The translations under genes and the position numbers were made by a program. From the NCBI GenBank assembly GCA_012932865.1, contig SAXG01000007.1, positions 868,001 to 932,000 of the forward strand: a stretch of DNA of 64,000 bases. The letters run 5' to 3'. The number at the start of each line of letters is the position of its first letter. The first letter of the stretch is position 1. Below the pieces are notes generated by a model. That model had not been told where the DNA came from. It was given only the letters and a program-made list of their open reading frames with translations, and made no database searches. Source of the stretch: Amylostereum areolatum (lineage: Eukaryota; Basidiomycota; Agaricomycetes; Russulales; Stereaceae). This document shows, piece after piece, positions 29,192 to 40,500 of this stretch.

Positions 29192-30558
29192 TCAGAGCTG
29201 CACGACGATCACACCATTGTTGGTCGGGTCGAGTGCCACCAAGAGACGCTGCCTGCCATGACGCAGTAACGTTCGTGTCACTTGCGCCTGATATTAGACG
29301 AATACAACATGCATACCCCTTCATATGCTTCATGATAGCTGGTCCGATCTTTGGGACGTTGTTATCAGCGTGGAGACCCTTGCCTGCATGGAGATGGTGA
29401 GTTGTCTAGGTAAACAACAGTGCACATACGTCTGAACTACGCACCGACAATGAGGCGGACCTCGTAGTCGCCGCGCGCTCGCGCCTCTTGAATCGCCCGA
29501 TCGGCGTACCCGACTGCCTCGTTCACGTATAGCCCATGCAAATCGATTTCACCCGGTCGGCGGCCCTGAGCCGCGTCGATACACGAGCTCCGCCAGCTGA
29601 ACATATTCGGATACGCACCTCATTCTTAACTGTTCACCGGAATCCAACGTTGGCGAATAGTCCGAAGGCGAAGAAACTCATTACCCACCTTTGTAGATCA
29701 ATGCACTCGCCTGTGCATGCAGATGCTCCATCTCCTTTTTGTGTCGTTTCCCCTCTTCAGAAAGCTCCTTGGCCAGCGCGTGTGCCAGTTGACTTTCCTT
29801 AAACGCAATCCCCATGGCGTCGCCTTCCTCATTTGCACGTCGGCGCAGCTCGACATACTCCGGGCTATCCTGGTTGACCTGGTGAGAATCCTGTAGTAGA
29901 AGGTGAGACTTGTCGGAGACAACAGAAGATGGGTGACACGCACGAAGACTGTGCTCAGCCTCGTTGATGCATCCAACGCGAGTTCTTCGCGAGCGTGCAC
30001 AAGCTCGTACGTTTTTTCCATCAAGCGGCCTTTCAACGCAATCGCGTCTGGAATGTGAGCATCTATGAGGGTTCTCAGCTCTTGATTCCGCCTCTCCGCG
30101 GACGCCAGTGCCCGCTCTCGCTCGGCGATTTCCTCCATGTAGTGGCCTTCAAGGTCGAGTAGCTCTGAAGCGCGGGATTCGAGGAGGGCACCGAGTTCCT
30201 GGTTCCTCCTTTCCGCGCGCGCCAACAGCTGGTCCCTTTCGGCGCACATCTGTGCCATCTGAGCAAGATTGACGGACTGGTTGACGCAGCGTTCTTGGGA
30301 GGCGATCCACGCAGAATTACGCGCGTCGAGGAGCACGTTCAACGATTCGAGTTGTTCCCTTGCACGTGCCAGTGCATGTTCTTTCTCTGCGATCGTTTGT
30401 GTCATATCCGCAAGATTGACACTTTGCTCCGAGCCCTGATTGGAGGATGCATCGTGTTGTTCGTTGGGCGGGTCAGGACGGGTACTGTTGATTTTGTGCC
30501 TCTCGCTACGAGTCCAGGAGCGGTGAACCGTGTGGTTTTGGACGTATGTCTGTCGCAA
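29192..30558 (-). CDS. Smr-domain protein with coiled-coil N-terminus (copy A)
   Basis: Six exons: 30558-29944, 29890-29689, 29629-29619 (11-nt microexon), 29565-29445, 29383-29317 and 29252-29192; phases agree at every junction. The N-terminal exon encodes a long coiled coil (ARAREQLESLNVLLDARNSA and two ERRNQEL repeats). Exon 2 encodes the DUF1771 helix that precedes Smr domains (RRRANEEGDAMGIAFKESQL). The Smr domain has the DLHGLYVNEA and KGLHADNNVPKI motifs and ends VALDPTNNGVIVVQL. Smr domains are known in nucleases acting on RNA or branched DNA. The first exon may extend upstream, since the frame is open to about 30610 and no ATG is obvious at 30558. Confidence 0.8.
29619..29629 (-). 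other. 11-nt microexon of Smr copy A
   Basis: TTAAGAATGAG, bounded by GAACAG and GTGCGT on the minus strand. It is required to link the DUF1771 exon to GRRPGEIDLHG in frame and adds VKNE. Confidence 0.7.
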
Positions 30559-33294
30559 AGAATCAGGAGGGGCTAGAGCGTTAAGACCGACGAGTGGATG
30601 CAGCGCACTTGTGTCTCAGACCCATATGCACTGTCGGAAGGGCCGACATCGGTTACAAGCGGCGTGCGAAATGCGACTTTGATGAAATTCATGGATTTTC
30701 TCCACGCCATATCGTGAAGAATATGCGCCTGGGGAAACCTTGAAAACTTGGTATAACAGACAAGTGGGATCGTCAGGACCAGATGAGCTGCAGATAACGT
30801 ATGATATTGCACCTCTTTCTGTGAATGTTTGTTGCACAAGATAGCGGTCTAGGTCGATTCAGCGATACAGGAACGAAGTGAGCTTGAAGCTTGAAGCTGC
30901 ACACAGAGCGACTCGTTAGCATAAACTAAAAGATGGCGTCAACGTACTACACGCACTTTATACAGAGGTTCGAGAGTAGCCGGGTCGGAAAGTAGAGCCT
31001 GTCCTAGGGTTTGAAGCTTGAGGCCTTGAGGCTTGAGTTTGAGGCCTGAGGAGCGGGATTTCGAGGAAGTTGCGTCGAGCTTCAACGTAGGACGAGATCC
31101 CGATCGTGAGGCCGCAAGAATACCGCACGAAAATTTGCACAGCACAGTCTAGTCGGAGGTCGGAGGTAACTCGCAAACAGGGCCGAAGAGCTCGAGTGTG
31201 GTGAGTTGGTCGAGCCTCGAGGACATCCGGCGACTGCAGTAGACGTCGGAATCTGGTGCCCATACCAAGTGCTGCCGCTTCTCACGCCCGCGTGGACGCC
31301 GTCGCGAACTCGTTCAACTCTCCTCAGGCCTCAAGGCCTCAGGCCTCAAGAGTCAAGGTTTTGTTCTAGATATGCTCGGCCTGTCCGACAGTTGGGAGTA
31401 ACTTACTTGGCATGTGCGGCGTCATCCAGCCAATGGAAATGCTCTGTCCGTCACAAGCGGGCCGATAACACCGGACTGTGTCTGCCTTCAGCTGCCTTCC
31501 CAGTCTGTCTTTCCGCTCCGGTCCTTTTCTCTCTAACCGATCCTCTGCTCCTGACCCGTTTCCACGCCTCGACTCAATTATATTCGACCTCAAGCTTCAA
31601 GAACCGCGACTCTCTAGTTTTATTGCTCTCGATTTCTCACCGATCACTACCCGCGCGGAGACGACGCGATCACACGGGAGAACCTGGGAGAACACGGTTG
31701 AAAGGGTTTCCTACGAAGGTGAGTTTCATGTCGTGCGTGTATGGCTGAACTACCTATCACACGGAATCAAGGAACAACCTTCGAAGAGTACTACCTGCAC
31801 GTCTCGTCAGGAGTCTACCCCCGAAGGCGAAGACCACGATCCCCTTACGCGCATCTAGCCCCCTGGCACCCGTAAACGACCTTCATCTTGAAGATCCGAA
31901 TGATAAAGATAATGGTGATTACGGTGCAGTAGGGACTCCAGAACACGCGCTGCGGCGCTTTTAGGGAACACAGGGTGAGATTTATCGTTCATCTCCGCAC
32001 GACGACTAATCAGACTGGATTTCTCCCAGCACTTTTCTGGAACCCTTTACACCGTCCACAACCAGTTAAATCTCTCAGGATCCAATGTGGCGAACAGCCT
32101 CTTTACCTATGACAACCACGTTCGTTCGGATGTCCCAAGGGAGAATTTGGATGGGACCCGCGACCCAGCGCATTTTCTCGCCGACGAGACCGTGTTTTGG
32201 CCAATGCGACTAAGAAAAGACGTTGGGAGCGAGAGCTGCTGGATCATAGTGAGTGTTTCATCTTTTCAGAGCACCACAAAAGCTTACCGTCGTGTATCTT
32301 CGTGAAGTCTATCCAGCCACCAACCTCGTTCAAACGCCACCATAGATGCGCGTACAAACGCCTGGCCCATCTCCTCAATCTGCGATTCGAGGTCGTAGTC
32401 GCTTCGAGCGTCTCAATGGACTACATCGTCAACGTCGGCCCGGGAGGCGAACGGACCAAAGTGGGTAGACTATGTCTCTAGACCATACACGCACTCACTC
32501 CCTTTTCACTTTCGTCTCACTTCTGCCTAGCTGTTAGGGTCTTCGCGTTGATCGCTTTCTCAGGTGATACTAGGAGCTCCCGAGAACAGGTGTCCTCCCA
32601 CCTTCGATCTACACTGTTTATCCTTTACTTCTTGAAGCTTGCAGGTACGGCATTGCACGGCCTCGCTACCGCGTAAGTTTGTGCATGGCATTCGATCTTC
32701 AAGCTTCAAGCTTCAAGGCTGACGCTCTTGTTATGCATTCCAGACGAAGGCGGGAGGCTCGCGAAGAAATAATTGTCCGTCTTTGCGACGCAGCTTAGCT
32801 TTGCAGGCCAGCCGGGATCAGGTGGAATATACTTAACGTTGTTCCGGGGCAGTGGGGAAGCCGCGGGGTTTAATTGCCAGACCTGTAGCACGCATACCTG
32901 TACATATATACGCTACCTTAGATTTGAATCAAATAAAATGAATCTCTCCGCTTCGATGTCCGCCTCTAAAACTCACTATGGATTCACAACTTGCTCGTCG
33001 ACGGGGTTTCTGCGCGCTCGGGATGCTAATGCCAAGGTGATATGCGTGGACATGTAGGTGCGTGTTTCCTGGATGTTTTTCCACCTCTTTCTTTCACGTT
33101 TATCCTTTCCGGACCACGAAACCATCAGACAGAAAGGGGGCGATTTTTCTTGCAGGATGTCGGGCGGAAACTCACGTTCAGCATACAGAAAGGCTGTATT
33201 GTCAAAGTATAGCATATCCGAGTCCATGAGTGCGATTGAACAAGAGCATCCAGACATATATACACCATTCCATGGCACGAGTTTGTGCCCAGAA
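30559..33294. other. No supported gene; scattered inverted short repeats
   Basis: The stretch holds several copies of a CTTGAAGCTTGAAG-type motif in both orientations (30881-30897, 32631-32640, 32697-32719). It also has an inverted pair of GGCCTTGAGGC/GCCTCAAGGCC blocks at about 31017-31050 and 31320-31350. A plus-strand coding-like fragment near 32087-32480 (FEVVVASSVSMDYIVNVGPG) could be a gene remnant. Nothing else is recognised. Confidence 0.4.
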
Positions 33295-36200
33295 TCAGGC
33301 TCTGTTATACCTCAAGATCCGAGTTCTCGACATGTTCAAGAACTCCTCCCCTTCCCATTGCTCGTCCTCGGGGACTGCTTCTTCTTCATATCCATCCACA
33401 ATAACCTCTTCGGCCACGTCCCAAGATAGCCCTCGCCCTATGCACCCGCCACGTGTATGTACGAAGTTGAGGAATGTGCGCCAGAGGATGGCTTTTCCTA
33501 GGGCTGCAGGATCGCCGATGACGATGAGCAGGGATTGCGCACGGGTGAATGCAACTGTAGGTGCCATATCGTGAATTCCGGAGGCCGGGGCAATGAGGAG
33601 ATGACGTACCGTTCATACGGCGACCGTCGCCTACAAATCCGAGGGCCGCCCGTGAATCGTTTTGCGTGTTACTCCTGCACGAAGATATTATGATGACCCT
33701 TCGTTCCTGGTTTCGATGAGCAGTGTGCGAAGGTATCCAGACCCTTGAATAAGTATACGTACCTGTCCTTGGAACTGCTCGACCGAGCCTACCATGACAT
33801 CTGCTAGACCTGCTGAACGTAACAGCCCCCGGATTTTCTTCACCTGCGCCCTGTACGGCGTGATGACTCCGATGTCTTTCGGGACTGCACCGGACACCGC
33901 GCAAGTCAAGACAAACGAAAATATCAATTATATGGTAACATACCGGTAGGCAGCACCTCGTCCCCCACCAGTCTCTCGCAATACGTCTTGACCAATGATG
34001 CTTCATGTTCATTGCGGAAGCTCGAGGACCCCGAGCTTCTGCCTTCCGACCCCTTGATTCCGCGGAAGATAACAGGAAAGGATGCGTTGTTGAGGATAGA
34101 CAGGTCAAGGAGGCTGCCGGCGACATTTGGGTCTGCACAAGCGCAGAGCGAATTCTCGTAGTAGTACTCGTTGGACCATGCGATGATAGACCCATGGGAC
34201 CTCCGGTTCATCCACAGATTCACGATGCTAAGCCCATGATAAACCGTGTTAGAACAGATAAAACGAGTGGAGTGCAAAGTGTCCCTACGTTCGCCCGGTT
34301 TGATGTTGTAACCCATACACATCCTCCATATCCATCAGTCTCTCCATGTAGCTTTTCTTGAGACCACCCTCCGCAGATGCGTTCGACATGATGACCGGCC
34401 TAAGCTGCTTGGGGTCACCAGCCAGGATGATATTGGTGTGCTCGTCCACAACGGCCTTGATCGGGACCATGGCTGTCGGTTCGTCTGCCTGTCCTGCCTC
34501 ATCCACGAAGACATAGTTGAAATGTCCCCTGGGAACGCCCAAACACAGCAGCGTGCCCGCCGTGCAGCACGTCGCGACCACAACGCGAAACTCCAGTAGT
34601 TTGGACAGGGAAGGGAACCTGAAGGTATTGCCAATGGTGCACGTGTATGGCTTGACGCTTTCGGGACATTCCAGAGCGAAGTCGCGAGAGAAGGCGGTGA
34701 GTCGAAGCATGTTGGTTGGTGGGAGTACAACGGCGAGGCAGGTGGTGAGAAGGTCGGCCGCAGAGTTGCTGGGGGCAGAGACAAGAATCTTGTACTCGGG
34801 GTCCTTGAGGAGGAGTTGGAGGATTGATTCGACCAAGGTTGTCGTCTTTCCGGTTCCGGGGCTGAACCGCGCACCGACGTTATGATTGAGAGATCGAGCA
34901 AGAGGACAGGGGACTTACGGTCCCCACAAGATGAATGGCACCGTTCCTCGGGGTAGCTGCAGAATTGTGCGGACCGCTCGCAGCTGCCCATCGTCATCCT
35001 GTATGAGCGGGTTATATAATTGGACTTCAATGTCGTTGTTGATCGACCCCCGGATATCTTCTTCAACCGAGAACAAAAACCGTTGGGATCGTAAGACGGG
35101 AGTCGCCAGAGCATGCAGCTGGCGCCGCACGGGTATCCGATTCAATTGGAGGCGTAACGTGAAAGCTTGCGTGTGATACAAGTTGAACGATTCTGGCATC
35201 CCGAGGATCATGACCACCTCATAGAAGGGGTCGCGGGTTTCTTGTGTGACCTGGTGAACACAGCCTTCGTAGCGTTCATCGGCTTGAGTATCGTCGAGAT
35301 AAACGCGGTCACCAACTTTGACGTCGGGGAGGCGGTCTTCTGCCTCGTCGGAAACAACGACTCTAGATAAATCAAACATGATTAGTAACTCGAATCGATG
35401 CAAGGAAGGATGCGTGCACACCTGTATGTCCCTCGTCTTGACCGTGTGGTCGTAACAGTGGGCTCCCAGAGGGGAAGTTCCATTAGTCGTCGACTAGGAG
35501 GAAAGTACGTAAGGTCATGCACACTGAGGACGACAAAGAACGAACTGTTGTTGGCCTTCCTCGATGTACAACAAGGCCTCGAAAAACTTGGCGTAACTTT
35601 CCCTCGTGAACTCCGTAGGCAGCATCCTCTGCAAAAGCGGTTCTGCGAGGTGTTTCGCGTATTCGGCGCTTTGCATTGCCTCCTCAACGTCTTGTGGAAG
35701 CGGGTATTCAGGAAGCGGATACTTCCATTTTGTCGAGGTCCAAGCCGGGGGTCGCAAGGAAACGAACTTTCGAGGTGCAATGTAAGCTCGCTGCCGTCGC
35801 CTGGGCGTGTGATGTTCATCCACTAGATGCCTTTGTTCTTCCACTGTTCCAGCAGTCGCCCTGAGAGAACGCGATATGACGACTTCACGTTGCAAAGCGA
35901 CATTGAACAGTGTGAGTTCCAGGTTGGCTTCGAAAAGGCCTTCATACGGAGGGCTGAAGGCTACCAAGACAGTTCGTGGGTATTCAAGTTCAATCCACCG
36001 CGAGGTGCCTTCTAGCGTGGCAGTGAAGCTGCTGGACAGAGTTAATAAGGAGAGTCAGTTCAACAAGTGAAACGAACCTCGTGGGATCACCGTCCCCATG
36101 GGTAACGGTGGCGGAGACGAACGAGACCATCGAAGCTGTGGTCTCTATGCGAAGAGAAGCCGTTGTAGAGAGCGAAGACCACGCCGTAGTGACTGATGGC

Positions 36201-36643
36201 CGGTCCGGTATGCTCAAGCAAACTCCATCTGTATGAGAGACCGTGATGCCTGCACTGGCAAAATCCAGTCCCGATGTGTCTGGTTGACCGGTATGATAGA
36301 AGTCGGGGTTCGAAGGTGTACTGGCGACACCTCGCAGAGCTCGGGTGACAGAGTATGTGACTCGCTCGTCGCCCTGAAAGTCGAGACGGAGGGTGGCCTC
36401 ATAAATGCCGCCAAGGGAAGGTTTGAAGGATACGACGATGGTTCTACCGTGACCGCGTCCAATGCGTGTAGATCCTTCTAGAACTGCTGAAAAGCTAATA
36501 GAGGAGGGTATTAGTACTATACATACAAAGGGTGCAGATACGAAGACCCACCAGCCATCGATACCGGGTTGAGACGATTCAATAACCATTCGAGTGAGCG
36601 AAACGACCCTCGACCAGATTCTGTTCTCCATCCTGATGGACAT
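33295..36643 (-). CDS. SDE3/Mov10-like SF1 RNA helicase
   Basis: This is a multi-exon gene starting [10 protein letters not shown] at 36643. The N-terminal part contains two related beta-type modules: [20 protein letters not shown] near 36410 and [20 protein letters not shown] near 35940. Next comes the pre-helicase region ([34 protein letters not shown]). The helicase has a Walker A motif split by an intron ([14 protein letters not shown] near 34850), [14 protein letters not shown] (Walker B), [33 protein letters not shown] and [16 protein letters not shown], followed by [12 protein letters not shown]. All helicase motifs expected for the Mov10/SDE3 group are present. In plants, animals and Neurospora (SAD-3) this group acts in RNA silencing. 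A hAT MITE lies 73 bp upstream of the ATG. Confidence 0.85.
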
Positions 36644-36716
36644 TCTCTCTTCCGATGCTTCCGAAGGATGTTCTAAGGTTTGAAAATTGAGACCTTCGTC
36701 TTCTGAGACGTATACG

Positions 36717-37507
36717 TAGTGTTGCCAAAGTTCGGTTCAGAACCGCGGTCCGAACCTGAACCGACAGAACCGAACCGACAGTTCGGTCCGGTTCTGGTTC
36801 TGGTTCTGGTTTTCACCCGTCGGTTCAGGTTCAGGTTCGGGCCAGGGAAGAACCGACAGAACCGGCCCGAACCGTGTTCAACTGTGCAAGGCTGCGTGGC
36901 CCTCTCACCTCTCACCCTCACCTCTCATCCTTCCCCGCCTCTCATCCCACTCCTGCTGAAGTACTCCACACCCTACAACACCACCTCTCCACCCTCGTTC
37001 CTTACCCTCCTCCACAAGGCCAACCTCTGTATTCCTCTACACACACCCCTCCGACACTCTCTATGCGGCCTCGCTCAAGCCTCGCTCTCGACAGGTCCTT
37101 CATGCATGAGCCCATCACTGTTGTGACGACATCAAGTGACAGATGGCCATTGTCATTGACGGCACATTTGAGCCAAGCAGTCGCCATCCCCAGCACCCCC
37201 GCACTCCTTGCTCTCGACCCGCACTCTTCCTTATCACCCTACTGTCTCATCTTGCTACTGTCTCGCTACCCATTGTCATGTTTCCCCAGGCTGTATGTAC
37301 TACATCTACTGGTACTACTAGTAACCACAGAATGCTAAGTGTTCTAAAGCAAAAATTGGGGTTTGAACCGAGTCCGAACCGAGTTTGAACCTGAACCGAG
37401 GTTCGGTTCAGGTTCAGGTTCAGGTTCACCCCCAGAGGTGTCGGTTCAGGTTCAGGTTCGGGCAAGATGGGTCCCGAACCGAACTGAACTGAACTTCGGC
37501 AACACTA
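36717..37507. mobile_element. hAT-type MITE with GGTTCAGGTTC subterminal repeats
   Basis: The 8-bp palindromic duplication CGTATACG flanks it (36709-36716 and 37508-37515). The inverted ends read TAGTGTTGCC-(A/G)-AAGTTC. Both subterminal regions are packed with GGTTC(A/G)GGTTC-type units (36730-36880 and 37365-37490). It is 791 bp long with no transposase frame, and lies immediately upstream of the helicase gene. Confidence 0.88.
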
Positions 37508-40500
37508 CGTATACGAGGGAGCCGTATGGTATCGACTGCGTTGAAGACGGGGCTGCCGACATGATGAAGATGGGGTGAAAGGTACAAGGTTTGTGGAAGG
37601 AGGGAGGGGGGAGGATCGTTGTTTCTCGTGAGGGAATTGAACATATATATGGCCAGCGTTCTCGGAACGTGGTGATTGACGCTGCAAGCATATACGTCTA
37701 TATCGAGGCGTCGATGAAGCTGAAAGCTATTTTTCAAAGTGGGGCCATGGGCATTTGAGGCCATTAACGCGGTGTTGTTTGCGTTTTATGAGGTATCATT
37801 TGTTAGATACAACAGAGCTGTAACGTTAGCAATTAGATTACAACGCTCCATGATGCATTGTGTTATGTTACTACGCACAGTCTGGCATCGAGTGTCATGC
37901 TCAGCAGATCTTTGCGGTGCATATCGAAGACGAGGCCGTTGTCGAAAGGTGACTGCGGGCATTCAACGTTGACCTTGTGACTCGATCCATGGTTTCTTCA
38001 CCGTTGACAAGTCCGTCTACCGACACAATGAGCCACGGACGATAACCTGACGGGAGAGAACCCGGGGAGAACCAAGGCACGCACTCGAGGTCACTGCGCA
38101 GGCAAACATGAGGAAGGACCGAAGTTGGGTAAGTTCTGTGCGCAGTCAGCGTTGAACGTTGAACCGCAGTCATTCGGGCATCGTTCTCGATCTCATTTCC
38201 GTGAACGCGCAGGCGCCTCGAAGCTACCTCGAGGCTGCTTGTTGCATTGGCCAGTCGTTCGGTGTGCCATGCTGTATTCGATCGACAGCGACACTTCGTA
38301 CTTGGAGGTTGATCGCGCGTCTAGCGGCGTATGGGGCCCTCGGAGAGTGAGGTTTGGAAGCTTGCCACGATGCGCAATTCCGACGAGAAAAGGGATGCAG
38401 TGTGGAGATAAGGACATGCAGGCATCGAGTGTCACCGCGAGACGGGAATAGAGGAGGTGTGGGAGGGGATTCTCTAGCCTAGTTGAGCCCGTATCTTGGG
38501 GAGAGCGACCACTACTGGATGGCAGTGGATACACCGGTGAAGGCGAGACTGGTCGAGGAGGACAGAGTGTTGAAGGTGGAGTCGAAGAGTTTGAGTGGAG
38601 GATGGTGGGCGATGCCGTCAGCAAGACGGAGGAGAGAAGGAGAAGGTTCGATGTCCCAAAGACCTGATCTATGTGCGGACGAAATGTACGTTCGGCGGGA
38701 AGGTGGCGCCTTGTTAAGCGTGCGCAATCGACGGACTCGACGTCGAACGCAGGGTACAGGTTGTTCTTGAGGGGTTTCTCAAGATGCTGGTAGTAAAGAA
38801 AGCTTGCGTCGTCCAGTACGAATTGTGAAAGGGGGCGCGTGAGGTGGAATGAGTACTAGAACCCTTGACACGAGAATAATGGTGCACTAGACTCCGAATT
38901 AGCTTCAAGACGAGATAGAAAAAAGAGTACATATGTTGATAAGCTCACACTCGCTCCAACGTCGTACAATGGCTCTTTTGAACCACCTTCCTGGCTTGTA
39001 AGCCGTGACAGCCTGCTTGATGCTCTCACAAACTAGTAGTCGCACAGCCGATCGTGCAAGAGCTGGAAGGTGATGGATCCGGAGAAACGGCCCAGGAAAC
39101 GCTGGGGGGACGCCGATGAGTGGTCGGGTTTGACGTCCTAGTAAGCCGCCGCCATCGAAAGGTTACGGTATTAATGATGTCGTCGACGGTGTCCATTGAG
39201 GGTCTCGGAGAGACCTGGCAATGTGTGGGCTAATGAAGCTTCAATGAGTCGTGAGTACCACGGTGTCGATCAACAAAGCGCACCGAGTGTCCAAGAAGTA
39301 GCCATTGTATGTGCTTGAGAACGCGAGGGAGAAGCGGGGCGAGGGAGACAACTTGACGATTGAGAGCGGAGACCCAAAACGCCGAGGCTGGGTTCGGCCT
39401 GATTTGGCGCCCGCGCGCTCTGCGGCGCGTCGCGATTTGTTGACTTATCTCTTGCCACCTCTAACCGGTCATCACCTTCTCATCTGCTTTTGTTGTACTT
39501 TTACACCAAACCCCACTTACGCGGATATTGCTCGCCGGCATGGCTATTGCAGACGTGGTCAGCATCGCATCCGCACACGACTGTTGGACCGTATGTACAC
39601 CTTTGACTGTATCATCTGCTTTTATGCAGATTCTACGCATATAGGCAGTGGAATCCGGGTTCACAATCCCCCCAGATCAAGCGCTCAACGTTGCGATGGA
39701 ACTCATACTCAGCGGTTAAACCGTCTGGAAAGTCCAATCCGTGCTAATCAGTGGCCCTGGTGCGTACGATTACACACTATTTCAGAATATCTGTAGGTTC
39801 TAACTGTCTTTCGTTCTGTCAGAAGTACATTGATGGCTCAATGTCTCATCTTGTCATACAACTGTTCCCATGCTTCCCTCCTCCGAGTCCTCCTTTCTCA
39901 GCGGTTCCCAAGCACCATTTCCCCCTCCGCCATGGCCTTTTAACGCTCCAAGGCCTCTCTCGAGTTTCGGGCTTCGTTTGTGATGCATGGCTCGACTCTA
40001 GGTGCGTAAAAAAGTCACCATGTATGCACCCATTTTGACTCGCGCGCAGGACCTGTGCAGGACTGAAACTGTCCAACCGCCGAAAGCAATGCTACGGTCA
40101 TCCTCGGTTGGTCGAAAACCTCTCAAAGCCACAAGACAGGCGATGGGTTTTGGAACGTCCTCGACAAACTAAAGCCTCTCAAACGTCGGTGGACAAAATC
40201 GCTCTCTCATACCCCAAACTCAAGGTGCAAGTAACAAGCTCGTCATTATTCGCCCCGTGGACAAGTGTCCTCGATTTCCGCTTGAAATAGAACAGAAATT
40301 GTGCGTCCGCGATAGTTGAGAGTGAAGCATTCGCCCGTCTCTCAATAACCTTGTCATGGTTCTCAAAGTTTCTTCCCCCCGCTCGTCGGAACAAGGACTC
40401 CTCATTGCCATGTGACTCATCAATACGGCTCAGTTCTCCCTCCGGATCTCACTTCTGGACTCGAGTCTTCAATCGTGGGCTCCGCTATCGCTGCCACAAG

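Noticed and set aside
36712..37511. TACGTA as part of longer inverted repeats of the MITE
   Set aside because: The sequence is palindromic and fits better as part of the 8-bp target duplication CGTATACG.
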